Shown piece after piece: positions 34,090 to 46,148 of a stretch of 64,000 bases of DNA. The DNA comes from Maea johnstoni. Lineage: Eukaryota; Annelida; Polychaeta; Spionida; Magelonidae. Positions within the stretch are counted from its first letter, which is position 1, and every line of letters starts with the position of its first letter. The stretch lies in assembly GCA_963942565.1 (NCBI GenBank), contig OZ012694.1, forward strand, positions 25,167,939-25,231,938, read 5' to 3'. The notes under the pieces are model-generated. The model was given only the letters and a program-made list of their open reading frames with translations, was not told the origin of the DNA and did no database searches. The position numbers and the translations under genes are program-made.

Positions 34090-34560
34090 GCACCCTTCAC
34101 TGGTGCACAGCCACGGCCCCAGCACTGATCAGCGGAGTGATCAGCGCCCTCACAGAGTGAGATACTCTACTGCAAGCCTCAATAGCAGGAACAGCACTTG
34201 TGCAAACAGGTTCCCGGCAATTCCTCTAATTCACTGCCCCACAAGGTAAATCCCATTAAAGTTGCATGCGGGTAATATGAATATATTGCATTTCTAAGTA
34301 TTTACATGTTTTTTGCGTTGTCCAGTGATTTCTTGAGAGCCGTGGCAAATCGTGTAGCTCGTCAATATTGCCGCGGTGAATATTTAACGAAGCCGTGTCT
34401 CTTGCGGCATTTAAACTCCCTCATCAGGTCCTCCTCGTGGTGGTTAGCAATAAACAAGTGCTTCTTCTCCTAACACTCTTCCTTTAAGCGGCCGTTAATG
34501 CACCAATAATAGCAGCAGAGGCTTCAACACTAACATCATTATCCAGAGAATGATAATTAG
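34090..34560. other. unique island, possible conserved non-coding elements
   Basis: GTCAATATTGCCGCGGTG, AATATTTAACGAAGCCGTG, GTTAGCAATAAACAAGTGC and GCCGTTAATGCACCAATAAT sit in repeat-free sequence. ATAAACAA is a forkhead core and CAAGTG an Nkx-like word. No frame is credible. One of the stronger enhancer-like islands, but on motif content only. Confidence 0.3.
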
Positions 34561-34918
34561 TTATGCTTCCTTAAAAGGCAATATAAAAGAAATATATTGC
34601 TTCCTTACACAGAGAGGGTCTCACTTAAAATTCCCATGCAACTTCTATACTGGAAGCTACCAACCTCATGCTAACTACTCGGATTTTCCAGCGAGTCAAC
34701 ACATTCTCAACCAAAGGTTTTAAATATTTTACAAGGAAAAAGAATATCACCATTCATTACAAATTAAATACTTTGCTTGATTCTTGAACAATGTTTAAGA
34801 AATCTAACAAAAGCAATTTTGTCATGAATATCAAAGTTCATTTTTGTCAGACCATTTGGCTGTAAATAGAATAAATTGCATTATTTCAGATTTTTTTCAG
34901 ACCATTTGTTGGGAGCTA
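34561..34918. other. unique AT-rich sequence, no gene seen
   Basis: No feature recognised before the SINE-like element. Confidence 0.35.
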
Positions 34919-35165
34919 GTCATGACATCCAAGTGGTCTATTAAGGCATAACTGCTGAATGCTCATTGTCTCTTACCAACGCCTAAGTTTGAATCCCTTC
35001 TGGGGCATGTGAGAGAGTTGTCAATGATTTGACATTAGGCTAGGTTGCAGGTAGGTCTATGATCAACTGCAGTCACATCTCCCAACCACCTACACACTAG
35101 GTTCCTAGTCCCTTAAAAGTTGACATCCCCTTTTGTGCTGACCAAGCTGTGTGATGTAGTACCAG
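34919..35165 (+). mobile_element. tRNA-Ser-like SINE candidate
   Basis: The first 90 bases look like a worn tRNA-Ser: GTCATGACATCCAAGTGGTC (start and A box region), AAGGCATAACTGCTGAATG (GCT-like anticodon loop), a long variable region, and AAGTTTGAATCCCTTCTGG (B box). An unrelated tail follows to about 35165 with CATCTCCCAACCACCTAC and TGACCAAGCTGTGTGATG. I see no second copy in the window and no clear terminal simple repeat, so a lone tRNA pseudogene is the alternative. Confidence 0.45.
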
Positions 35166-36548
<1,383 letters not shown>

Positions 36549-36715
36549 AAAAATTGTTTGTTTCCAATAAAGGTCAAAAAAAAGGTTAGGTAGGTATTTT
36601 CATGCATGTTTTGTGGTGTTGTTTTATGTTAATTAGAAATTGGAATGGCAGAAAATCCTACAGTGTAGGTATTTTTTTTTTAGTAAAAAGGGTAAGGTCA
36701 CTAGAAACAAACAGA
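36549..36715 (-). mobile_element. family C MITE, diverged and shortened
   Basis: AAAATTGTTTGTTTCCAATAA, GGTTAGGTAGGTATTTTC, TTATGTTAATTAGAAATTGG and CACTAGAAACAAACAG follow the family order, but the GGCCT termini are gone. It looks like the oldest C copy here. Confidence 0.55.
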
Positions 36716-36950
36716 GGTAAGCAGCAGGACCTAAGAATTCCCTAAGGATGAAAGGTAAATGCATGAAAGAATGTGGTACAAAGATTTATGGCATTTCCTA
36801 CAAATCACTGCAGTGCTTTGCTGCAGGAAATACAATATTGCTCTGCATGGGCATGCGTCTTCTGATGAAGACAAAGCCTGCCCCGTGAGACACTGCAGGC
36901 TCAAAGAGTGCGCTATCAGATCAAGGTCTGATCTTGCTGTAATCTAATGG

Positions 36951-37202
36951 TTAACCCTTCTGCTACTGGTCGATAATTTGGCCAATACAAAATGATGCAA
37001 AAATAATGAAAAATGACCAAAACCCTGGCACATGGGTACTCATCTGAGCGCAATCAATGAAAGCTATGGAAACCATAATAATCCTGTATTTTCCCTATGA
37101 TAGCTATCCAATGAATACCAAAATGACATGGTTTAGATGTTTTTCAAAAACCTTTACATCCTCGTGCTTTGAACGAAAGTAGCCTCAGCATTGGATGGAT
37201 TG
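36951..37202 (-). mobile_element. family A MITE copy abutting a satellite
   Basis: It starts TTAACCCTTCTGCTACTGG and ends AGCCTCAGCATTGGATGG, with the last TTAA lost. About 36 extra bases (AACCATAATAATCCTG onward) lie inside. The 79-bp satellite starts at once after it. Confidence 0.75.
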
Positions 37203-38217
37203 CTCTACCTTAAGAGGTGAGTTGAGTTACGGTGTAGGTAAGCAAGCGCACGCTCTCAGCTGGCTATTGCCGTGTTGTTAGCTCTACCTTAAGAGGTGAG
37301 TTGAGTTACGGTGTAGGTAAGCCAGAGCGCGCTCTCAGCTGGCTATTGCCGTGTTGTTAGCTCTACCTTAAGAGGTGAGTTGAGTTACGGTGTAGGTAAG
37401 CCAGAGCGCGCTCTCAGCTGGCTATTGCCGTGTTGTTAGCTCTACCTTAAGAGGTGAGTTGAGTTACGGTGTAGGTAAGCCAGAGCGCGCTCTCAGCTGG
37501 CTATTGCCGTGTTGTTAGCCCTACCTTAAGAGGTGAGTTGAGTTACGGTGTAGGTAAGCAAGCGCACGCTCTCAGCTGGCTATTGCCGTGTTGTTAGCTC
37601 TACCTTAAGAGGTGAGTTGAGTTACGGTGTAGGTAAGCCAGAGCGCGCTCTCAGCTGGCTATTGCCGTGTTGTTAGCTCTACCTTAAGAGGTGAGTTGAG
37701 TTACGGTGTAGGTAAGCCAGAGCGCGCTCTCAGCTGGCTATTGCCGTGTTGTTAGCTCTACCTTAAGAGGTGAGTTGAGTTACGGTGTAGGTAAGCCAGA
37801 GCGCGCTCTCAGCTGGCTATTGCCGTGTTGTTAGCTCTACCTTAAGAGGTGAGTTGAGTTACGGTGTAGGTAAGCCAGAGCGCGCTCTCAGCTGGCTATT
37901 GCTGTGTTGTTAGCTCTACCTTAAGAGGTGAGTTGAGTTACGGTGTAGGTAAGCCAGAGCGCGCTCTCAGCTGGCTATTGCCGTGTTGTTAGCTCTACCT
38001 TAAGAGGTGAGTTGAGTTACGGTGTAGGTAAGCCAGAGCGCGCTCTCAGCTGGCTATTGCTCTACCTTAAGAGGTGAGTTGAGTTACGGTGTAGGTAAGC
38101 CAGAGCGCGCTCTCAGCTGGCTATTGCCGTGTTGTTAGCTCTACCTTAAGAGGTGAGTTGAGTTACGGTGTAGGTAAGCCAGAGCGCCCTCTCAGCTGGC
38201 TATTGCCGTGTTGTTAG
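37203..38217 (+). repeat. 79-bp minisatellite, 13 units, with splice-like sites
   Basis: The unit CTCTACCTTAAGAGGTGAGT, TGAGTTACGGTGTAGGTAAG, CCAGAGCGCGCTCTCAGCTG, GCTATTGCCGTGTTGTTAG is repeated 13 times, starting at 37203. All spacings are 79 bp except the unit at 37993, which is 67 bp. Units are nearly identical. Units 1 and 5 share the variant AAGCAAGCGCACGCTC. Each unit holds AGAG|GTGAGT and TGTAG|GTAAGC donor-like sites, a GTTGTTAG acceptor-like site 14 bases before the first donor, and the palindrome AGAGCGCGCTCT. Confidence 0.97.
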
Positions 38218-38664
38218 CATGATTGACAGGTGTGAGGCTAAGTGCTGGATTGCATGCGAGCCTATAATACACAGGAAATGTGTCCGCTTTCCTTTTGCAC
38301 AAACGCTTTCCTGATCATTTGGTCGGGGAGGATGAGCAATAAATACTCTTACTCACCGTTGCTGCCGCAGCCGCAACACACCGCAACTGGTTACATGTCA
38401 AGACAACCCACTGACCATTACACCTTATAACTCAATTATGATCAACTGCCAGATCACTACTCTCTTGTTCACACAAATTGGTTATCGATTGCAGTCCCCC
38501 ATCAAAAACAAAGAAAAAAGATACCTAATAAAAACTCCCATTCACTGTGTGCTGCGATTAGGTATCAATGCATCAGCAAAGGTCATGGTGCCTCTAAAAC
38601 AACCTGGTCAGTCACAGGGCAATCAACAGTCAGACCCTGCACACACTAAACCTGGGATCTTGAC
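38218..38664. other. unique sequence, no gene seen
   Basis: Two short frames have no supporting signals. GGTTATCGATTGCAG near 38479 is noted only as a homeodomain/DRE-like word. Confidence 0.3.
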
Positions 38665-38880
38665 TTAACCCTTCCAATGCTGACACTACTTTCGTCTGAA
38701 GCACAAGGATGCAAAGGTTGTGGAAAACCATCTAAACCCTGTCATATTGGTATTCATTGGATAGCTCTCGCGGAGTACTCTCAGATGAGTACCCAAGTGC
38801 CAGGGTTTTGGTCATTTTTTTTTTTTTTTTTTGCATCATTTTGTATTGGCAAAATAAGCCACCAGCAGCAGAAGGGTTAA
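38665..38880 (+). mobile_element. family A MITE copy
   Basis: It starts TTAACCCTTCCAATGCTGAC and ends CAGCAGCAGAAGGGTTAA. A T-run has expanded in the right half (38812-38832). Confidence 0.8.
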
Positions 38881-39655
38881 GCAGAAGGATATGAAGTGAG
38901 AGCAAACGCAAAAGATACTATTATGCTAATAATAACAGCTCACAAAATAAAGCAAAAAAATCACACATATCCAAAATAACTAATAGGTATGCCATGGAGC
39001 ATCTATCACTGCCCTTGTCCTCCAAGACAAAAACTTGGACTTCAGCTCAAATTCGAAACCGAGCAGTTCGCACTAACACCCAAATGAAATTCACATTCAA
39101 TTCCGGCTGAATTTCAATCTACAAGCTCCATTTGTCAGACTGCAACTGTTCATTATGCATTCATGGGCGGGATGGATTTTATCGAGAAATTCTCCCGTCC
39201 AATTTGGACGTTGCCACTACACGATAAGGTATTATTCACATGCAATTTATCATGGCTTGACAGAGAGACGGTTTGGCAACTCTGTCAATAATCGACCAGT
39301 TAATATCTTTAATGAATTAGATGATCCCAAGAAGTGGAAGGCAAGCTGCTTTCCTACAGATTGATATTTCGGGGAGGGAATCAGGATGGCCGTTGTGATC
39401 GTACGTAAGATAGAATTGATTAATTGCCGCTGACTCGGAACTGACAGACTCAACCGGTAGGAAAACTAGCTTCTGATAAGGTGCATGATGATGATCCCAC
39501 CAACCTATCCCAAGCATCTGAATGTACAGAGAGGTTAACACTTTCCCTCTCAAGTGGCCACTGATATATACGCAAAAAACTGGTAAAAACAGCCTCAAAT
39601 ATCACACGAATAAGTCAAAATATTCCCACGAAGATTTTCTCATTCAATAAAAGTC
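38881..39655. other. unique sequence, possible conserved island
   Basis: At 39130-39460 the sequence is non-repetitive, with TGCATTCATGGGCGGGATGG, TGCAATTTATCATGGCTTGA and GAATTGATTAATTGCCGC. Frames on both strands of about 67-93 codons overlap without family resemblance, so I do not call a gene. Confidence 0.25.
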
Positions 39656-39823
39656 AGGCCAAAAATGATGATGATGATGATGATGATCATACTAATAATA
39701 ATATTACTAATAATACTACTACTAAGGATAATGATAATAATAATAATAATAAAAATAATAATAGTAATAATAATTTTAGAATTAATAATAATAATAATAA
39801 CAACAATACTAATTACAATAATG

Positions 39824-39862
<39 letters not shown>

Positions 39863-39874
39863 ATAATGATAACG

Positions 39875-39948
<74 letters not shown>

Positions 39949-39950
39949 AT
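39656..39950. repeat. (AAT)n/(GAT)n compound microsatellite
   Basis: GAT triplets at the left become AAT triplets with scattered substitutions and end in a purer AAT run. The long isoleucine/methionine frames on both strands are artefacts. Confidence 0.95.
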
Positions 39951-40322
39951 TGTCATTTGAAATTTTGAATAGTGCCCAGATTGATAAAACAGATATGAAA
40001 TCAATCGTTATCCAAAAAAACAAAACATTCTTATATCTTTTTTTGGATGCCTACCACATTTTATGGTTAGTATCCTAGTATCCTTAGGATGATTTTATGT
40101 TCTGAAGTTCATTGACACCAAGCCCAGACAGGATGATTAGCATGAAGAGATGGTGGAGCTAAGAAACACATCAAACACACAGTTAAGAGTCTAGGATCAC
40201 AGTGGGCACGCTTCATTAGGAGATAAATGAGAACCAGGTAAGGTAAATGATGGCCGGGAACTCACCTGCTGTTTGCAGAAAGAGATAGATCCCATTAATG
40301 GCATTTAACATATGTGACATTA
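39951..40322. other. unique AT-rich sequence, no gene seen
   Basis: CAGGTAAGGTAAATG at about 40236 is a donor-like word without an exon context. Confidence 0.35.
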
Positions 40323-40538
40323 TAACCCTTTCAATGAATGCTGAGGCTACTTTAATCAAAAGCAAAAGGCCTCTAAGATTTTTGAAAAACATCTAAACCC
40401 TGTCATGCTGGTACTCATTTGATAGGTCTCGCTGAGTACTCTCAGATGAGTACCCATTTGCCAGGGTTTCAGACATTTTTCAGATTTTTTGCATCATTTT
40501 GTATTGGCCAAATTAGCCACCAGCAGCAAAAGGGTTAA
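40323..40538 (+). mobile_element. family A MITE copy
   Basis: It starts TAACCCTTTCAATGAATGCTG and ends AGCAGCAAAAGGGTTAA. The middle matches 8349, including AACATCTAAACCCTGTCATG. Confidence 0.8.
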
Positions 40539-41379
40539 GAGAGGCAAGTCTGTAACTATTTAGTAAGGTCTTTGTCCTATATCCTATAAACAATACCTAA
40601 GTGTGAACTTGTGAGGCAAGTCATAAGTAGAAATATACCTAATAAAGTTTAAAAAATCAATAAATTTAAATACATTTAAATAGAGAAACAATGAAAGTAC
40701 ATTGTAAAAATAAATTAGTCATCCATTTTATAACCCTGGCTGATATGAATAGGTGTGTGTTTGTGTATGCAAGCCACTATCACCATGTGTTTCTAATTTG
40801 CATAATAGTGCCAGCATTATTGCTTTTTTCCCAAATTAAACTGGTATATGTTTCAGTGTGTCAAAGTCTGCACCACATAGCTGGGACATGATTTTTCCAC
40901 TGTTGAGTCATCAGAACCCATTTTGTCATTCCTAGAGGCCACAGTCGGGCACTACATGTATGGTTTACTGTATATAGCCCCCTCCAGTTATTGAGTAGTA
41001 ACACAATATGCCCACATCTTACCCTAGACCCACATATGCTGGCAACAAATCATTACTATTGCACTTAACACTTATCTGGAAAGATAAAACAGAGCTGGCA
41101 TGTTAATTCAGTGAGCTCCAGCAAATTCAGAGCTCATCCCAGATTACCTTATCATAACATACAAATCAAACAGTATCAATGTATTCCATTTTGCTCCATG
41201 AATTTTTGGAAGTATTAGTATCAATGCATACTCAATTTTCACCACCAGTTTTAGTGTCTTCATGCCCTACTAAAATCTTCTTTCTAATGTCATGGTTTCA
41301 ATTAGCATACCAACATGCAGGGGAGGAAGAATTCCTCTTTTGCAAAAAAAAAAAAGAATCATTATACAAACATTGATAA
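40539..41379. other. unique AT-rich sequence, no gene seen
   Basis: Short frames only; no repeat end, RNA gene or exon is recognisable. Confidence 0.35.
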
Positions 41380-41680
41380 CCCTGGGCAGGTGGCAGAGGA
41401 GTTATCTGAAACCCCAAGCAGTTGCGGGGCGTCTTCCTATTCCCCTGCAGCCCCCCAGGAAGAGCACAGCTCGCTGAATTCCTTGTCAGGCAGCTGGGAG
41501 GTCAGGAGGGGGACCCTGTGGCAGAGACAGATAAGACTGCAACAATGTATCTCATCTCGCCAGGCTACAACAAAGGCTACTACAACAAAGTATCACATCT
41601 CACTCAGGAGGTGGCTGGCACAACACAGCCGAGAGGACATGTCAATCAGGCTAAGTGAGGTCAACCTTCAGCAGCCTCAC
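41380..41680 (+). other. GC-richer open segment, weak exon candidate
   Basis: A frame open from 41315 to 41863 encodes a serine-, glutamine- and arginine-rich peptide (VAEELSETPSSCGASSYSP at about 41390-41445). Base composition rises sharply to near 50% GC over 41390-41560. CCTGGGCAG|GTGGCAG precedes it. Two other frames are also open, which weakens the case. I know no family for it. Confidence 0.15.
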
Positions 41681-42262
41681 CTTACACATGTTGCAGGGTT
41701 TAGACTCATAACCAGTCTCTTCAGTTATGCAATCCTCTCTTGCAGCACAGCTTGTAACTATAACGGACACAGGTTCATTCATTCATTAATCACATGTGCG
41801 AGACAGTTGCAAAAAGCACTCAACTCATATTGCACATATATACATGCAGCGCAATTGAAATGATGACGAAAATATGCAAACTTATTTTATATGCAGGGAG
41901 GACAAAGACCAGGTCACCTAACTAGGTGATAGTATTTGAGACCAGATTGAAAGATTCTTCCCAGATGAGCTTGAGGTCAACCAGTGCAAACTAATAATTG
42001 GCCACTTAATATACATGCCAGAGATGCCTTGCTTGCTGACAGTCAGACCATGACTGCTGGCGTACTACCACCAGTTCAGACCAACTTTAGCCAAGTATTA
42101 AATGCCTGTGGCAGCTAACAAGGTCAGACTAATTAGATTGTATTATTTTTGACCAGAACATTTTCAGAAAAAAAATGGTGACCTGACTGATAATTATCCC
42201 TCCAACATTTTGTGAATCTGAGCTTGAATCTGAGCTTAATTCCAAAGTTATTTTCAACAGGA
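41681..42262. other. unique sequence, no gene seen
   Basis: No supported feature. Confidence 0.35.
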
Positions 42263-42435
42263 CAGGGTTCGACTTTCCCAGGGGCATATGCCCAAAGATT
42301 TTGCCGTGGGCCCCTAGATTTTCAGACTAGGGGCCCAAAATAGTATGTTTAATAACCAGAAATCCTGTTTTTGACCACCTATTTTTATCAAATGACCTTT
42401 TCAGGCCCCTGGCCTGAAATCTTAGTGTCAGACCC
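42263..42435 (+). mobile_element. family F MITE copy
   Basis: It starts CAGGGTTCGACTTTCCCAGG and ends TTAGTGTCAGACCCGG. AATAACCAGAAATCCTG and TTTTTGACCACC lie inside. No clean target duplication. Confidence 0.8.
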
Positions 42436-42743
42436 GGAAGGATAGTAGAACTGTACAAGTCTTTGTAAAGGGGATCAAAGATGGTTTGGCAATATCTCTT
42501 AAACTCTTAAATGAAGCTCTCCTTTGAAATCATTTCAAGGAGAAAGGCCATTAAGTATACAACAAAGCTTCCTTCAAATGTAAAAGTAATATATCATACT
42601 TCTAGGATACTTTACAAAGCATCATGGCAGTAAACCAATTCATGCTCATAAGAGCCTACCCATTTTGGTAAAAAATATCTTTAAGAACAGCACATTTTAC
42701 AGAAAAATATTGAAGGAGAAATCATTTTACAGAATACAAACAA

Positions 42744-43437
42744 CATATACCCTTTAAATACTTTGAGACATTACGATCTATTACAGTTATTTTCATTTCG
42801 CAAATATAATGTTCATAAGTCTAGACATCAAGGAGATGATGAAATACTGCCCTAATTTCCAGACATTTCCTAAGATACCATACTGATCAGGCACTTAGAA
42901 TATGATAAAGTTAATGACCATACCTAAGCATTGTTAATGCTGTCAAGAATGCTGAGGGCCGACCACTTCAAGTTCTCTTAATTAATTGAAAGTTATTAAT
43001 AAGTGATAGGCAATCTAATTCATAGTGCACCAATAGTGACAATTATATTAAATGAATGTAAGATGACTAGTACAGGTATGCAGGGCACATATACATATAC
43101 CCTTTAAATACTTTGAGACATTACGATCTATTACAGTTATTTTCATTTCGCAAATATAATGTTCATAAGTCTAGACATCAAGGAGATGATGAAATACTGC
43201 CCTAATTTCCAGACATTTCCTAAGATACCATACTGATCAGGCACTTAGAATATGATAAAGTTAATGACCATACCTAAGCATTGTTAATGCTGTCAAGAAT
43301 GCTGAGGGCCGACCACTTCAAGTTCTCTTAATTAATTGAAAGTTATTAATAAGTGATAGGCAATCTAATTCATAGTGCACCAATAGTGACAATTATATTA
43401 AATGAATGTAAGATGACTAGTACAGGTATGCAGGGCA
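42744..43437 (+). repeat. 350-bp tandem duplication, identical copies
   Basis: The segment beginning CATATACCCTTTAAATAC at 42744 is repeated from 43094 to about 43437. Reading the two side by side I find no difference. Either the duplication is very young or the assembler doubled it (for instance from two haplotypes). Inside are CTTAATTAATTGAAAG and GGTTAATG-like AT-rich words, but no gene. Confidence 0.95.
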
Positions 43438-43828
43438 TGGCTGGTCAAGCCACCTGTACACCTGACACTCTGCACCAGCCCTGACTTATAATCAATAAAT
43501 ACCAGAGCTAATTGTATAATGATAGAACAAGAGCCATATATGTAAGATTATATTGTAATGACCTAATATAGCACATACTGCCTTGGTTCTATTATCGAAT
43601 CTATCATGCTTCATTGTTTTGTCGATTATTTGTTATTACTTTTATAGATGCATACCACGAAAGATAAATAATCTTAGCACAATCATACCGTTCATACAAA
43701 CTATACCGAAAATGTGCTGACTTCCAAAGTGAGAAAATGACTGAAAATTAGGCACACATATATTTGAAAACTGCATGCATTTGCAGCTTTTTTATACAGA
43801 ACAGCAGATGGTCATTACAATAACCGTT
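43438..43828. other. unique AT-rich sequence, no gene seen
   Basis: No feature supported. Confidence 0.35.
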
Positions 43829-44040
43829 TAGGCCAAGAAAAAAATATTGTTTGTTTCCTGTAGGTCGGTAAAAAAAAAAAATTGAATTATTTTTTGTGAG
43901 AAATGCGTGTTTTATGCATGTTTTACGTTGATTGGGAGTTGAGAGGGCGGAAAAAAATGTAGGGTAGGGATTATTTTGAATAAAAACTTGTATTTAAAGG
44001 ATAGGGTTACAGGAAACAAACAACTTTTTTTTTAGGCCTT
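43829..44040 (-). mobile_element. family C MITE copy
   Basis: It starts TAGGCCAAGAAAAAAATATT and ends CAACTTTTTTTTTAGGCCTT. TACGTTGATTGGGAGTTG lies in the middle. Part of the left inner repeat (TGTAAC region) is deleted. Confidence 0.75.
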
Positions 44041-44410
44041 AGATAAGATCTAGGTTAGTCCAGGATTGACACAGTGCCCCCTGTATATATCGTACTGCAC
44101 TACACCCATTAACCTCATGAGAAGGGCGAGCAATGAGGGCCCGGTAGATCCAATCACCTTAAGGGTTAATCACGATGGCCTAATAGCTTTATTTGTACCC
44201 CAAACCGCAAAGAAGATTAAAATCAATGGTGGGTAATAACTTCACCTACCTCTGCGTCAAAGAGAGCAACCGGACAGCCGTTAATAGATTTTACTTTGAG
44301 GCGCCATTATCGGGGAGAGATTGAAATCAATTAATTCCACCAAGGTAGGAATTAGCGGACATAAATCCCACATTCAGGGGTATTCAGCCATCTTGTTAAT
44401 TTGATACAGA
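44041..44410. other. unique island, possible conserved non-coding elements
   Basis: AAACCGCAAAGAAG (Runx-like), TTAAAATCAATGGTGGGTAA, GCCGTTAATAGATTTTAC, TTGAGGCGCCATTATCGG and GAAATCAATTAATTCC lie within 200 bases. Little is repetitive and no frame is open over it. The motif density makes it a good enhancer candidate, unproven. Confidence 0.3.
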
Positions 44411-44886
44411 TGAGACAGTGTGTTTTCAATTCCGGTGGTCTAAGAGGAATGACTCTCCCACACAATATAGGATTGGGTTTGTATCACAGCCTGTGAATTG
44501 TAACGTCCACATATGCAATTTTGTTGCCTTGTTACAAATTTATGATAGGAAGGGGTAACACTGATGATTTTTAACATCATGATACAGCTAATACTTGATT
44601 TTGCCCCAGAAGCATTTTTCAGCAACTGTGCTAGAAGTCTGTGCTATTAGGACATATGACTACCCCTATTTCTCTTGGCTCCTAGCATCGGAGATACAGA
44701 TAACACTGTGGGCATGAATGGGTTAAGTCATTCATGCATGTTGCACCCAAAAACAGCCTCAAAATTAACATAAAAGTCTTCATCAGGATATAATCAATAT
44801 TTCCTTTAAACATTTCGTGAATTTAAGCTGAATTCTGAGTTTTGCATGAAATCAGGGTGTATGAAATCAGCATGTGTGCACTGTGC
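44411..44886. other. AT-rich sequence with possible family B remnant
   Basis: GGCATGAATGGGTTAAG at 44713 and ACCCAAAAACAGCCTC at 44748 are reminiscent of family B ends and interior, but in an order I cannot resolve. Confidence 0.3.
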
Positions 44887-45138
44887 AGATAGACTGGCAG
44901 CCAGTCTATTTGATTTATTCGCCTGTGCTCTGATGTATTGTCCGTGGGGAGGGGGATGATTCTTCGATGCAGATAGACTGGCAGCCAGTCTATTTGATTT
45001 ATTCGCCTGTCCTCTGATGTATTGTCCATGGGGAGGGGGATGATTCTGAGACGCAGATAGACTGGCAGCCAGTCTATTTGATTTATTCGCCTGTGCTCTG
45101 ATGAATTGTCCGTGGGGAGGGGGATGATCCTGAGACGT
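44887..45138 (-). repeat. 84-bp minisatellite, three units, with hairpin
   Basis: AGATAGACTGGCAGCCAGTC starts units at 44887, 44971 and 45055, exactly 84 bp apart. Each contains the perfect hairpin ATAGACTGG-CAG-CCAGTCTAT. With a period of 28 codons, two minus-strand frames stay open over the array; one reads HPPPHGQYIRAQANKSNRLA per unit. Changes between units are not clearly synonymous, so I treat the frames as by-products, with some doubt. Confidence 0.85.
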
Positions 45139-45146
45139 GACACTGA

Positions 45147-45350
45147 CATTCTCATTTGGATTCAGACTATTCAGACCAGCAGCCATCAATCATGTCCCGC
45201 GCTGAAAAAGGATCCCCAGGAACTCGCAGAACCACTGTTCTCAAGCCCAGGAATGCCATTAATGATGCCTTTTGCAGCAGCACCAGTATCAGTGGCAGCA
45301 CAGAATACAGCACTTCTTGTTGTGGTCTCACCGCGGCTAGGTCCTGAGCT
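45147..45350 (+). other. open segment, weak exon candidate
   Basis: A frame without internal stop runs from about 45147 to the stop at 45345 and reads MSRAEKGSPGTRRTTVLKPR from the ATG at 45192, then a serine-rich tail. TTCTCATTTGGATTCAG upstream would serve as an acceptor; CGGCTAG|GTCCTG is a poor donor. Composition is protein-like, but two other frames are open too. I do not recognise a family. Confidence 0.2.
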
Positions 45351-45594
45351 GTTTTCAACAAAGTCAGCCTCTGTTATGTGCAGTGTTTTGTGGATACAGA
45401 GGCTGTTTGGATTTGGATTTTTTTAAAGAATTCTGTCATATGCAGGATAAATGAAGAGCCACCTCCCAACCCATAGACACTGGCAACTTTCTGTAGTAGT
45501 AGTAGTAGAAGTATCATCTTCACCAAATGTTGAGAACCCAGCATCTACACGAAGTCCAAGGATAAACAACACTGATTAAGGTTCCTATATTTTC
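45351..45594. other. unique sequence, no gene seen
   Basis: A short (AGT)n run lies at about 45495-45510. Confidence 0.3.
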
Positions 45595-45845
45595 TAGTCA
45601 GGTAGCTTAGAGGTGTCAGATATAGAGTATTTAGGCACCTGCCCTTTTCTGGTACTAGTCAAGTGGCCAGCAAGGTGTCAGGCATAGAATGTTCAGGCTA
45701 CTGGCCTATTCTGGCTAGCCGTGTAGCTTAGAGGTGTCAGATATATAGAGTATTCAGACTATTGCCCTCTTTTGGCTAGTGAGGTTTTCTATCTAGCCAT
45801 GTAGCTTAGAGGAGTCAGATATTGAGTATTCAAGCTTGTACGGTA
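45595..45845 (+). repeat. degenerate minisatellite, three to four units
   Basis: GTAGCTTAGAGGTGTCAGAT, ATAGAGTATTCAG and TTCTGGCTAG recur at spacings of about 60-80 bp with many changes. The array is old. Confidence 0.7.
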
Positions 45846-45949
45846 GCTTAAAAGGTGGCTATTGGTTTTCCATCAAGAGGAGCCAGAGAGGAAACCATGT
45901 TGGCATCTAGTATTAGCTCATAGCAGCACACACCATCAGGCAGGCCATT

Positions 45950-46148
<199 letters not shown>

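Noticed and set aside
39640-40078. Isoleucine/methionine-rich frames of 127 and 137 codons
   Set aside because: They come from the AAT/GAT microsatellite and would look like membrane proteins only by composition.
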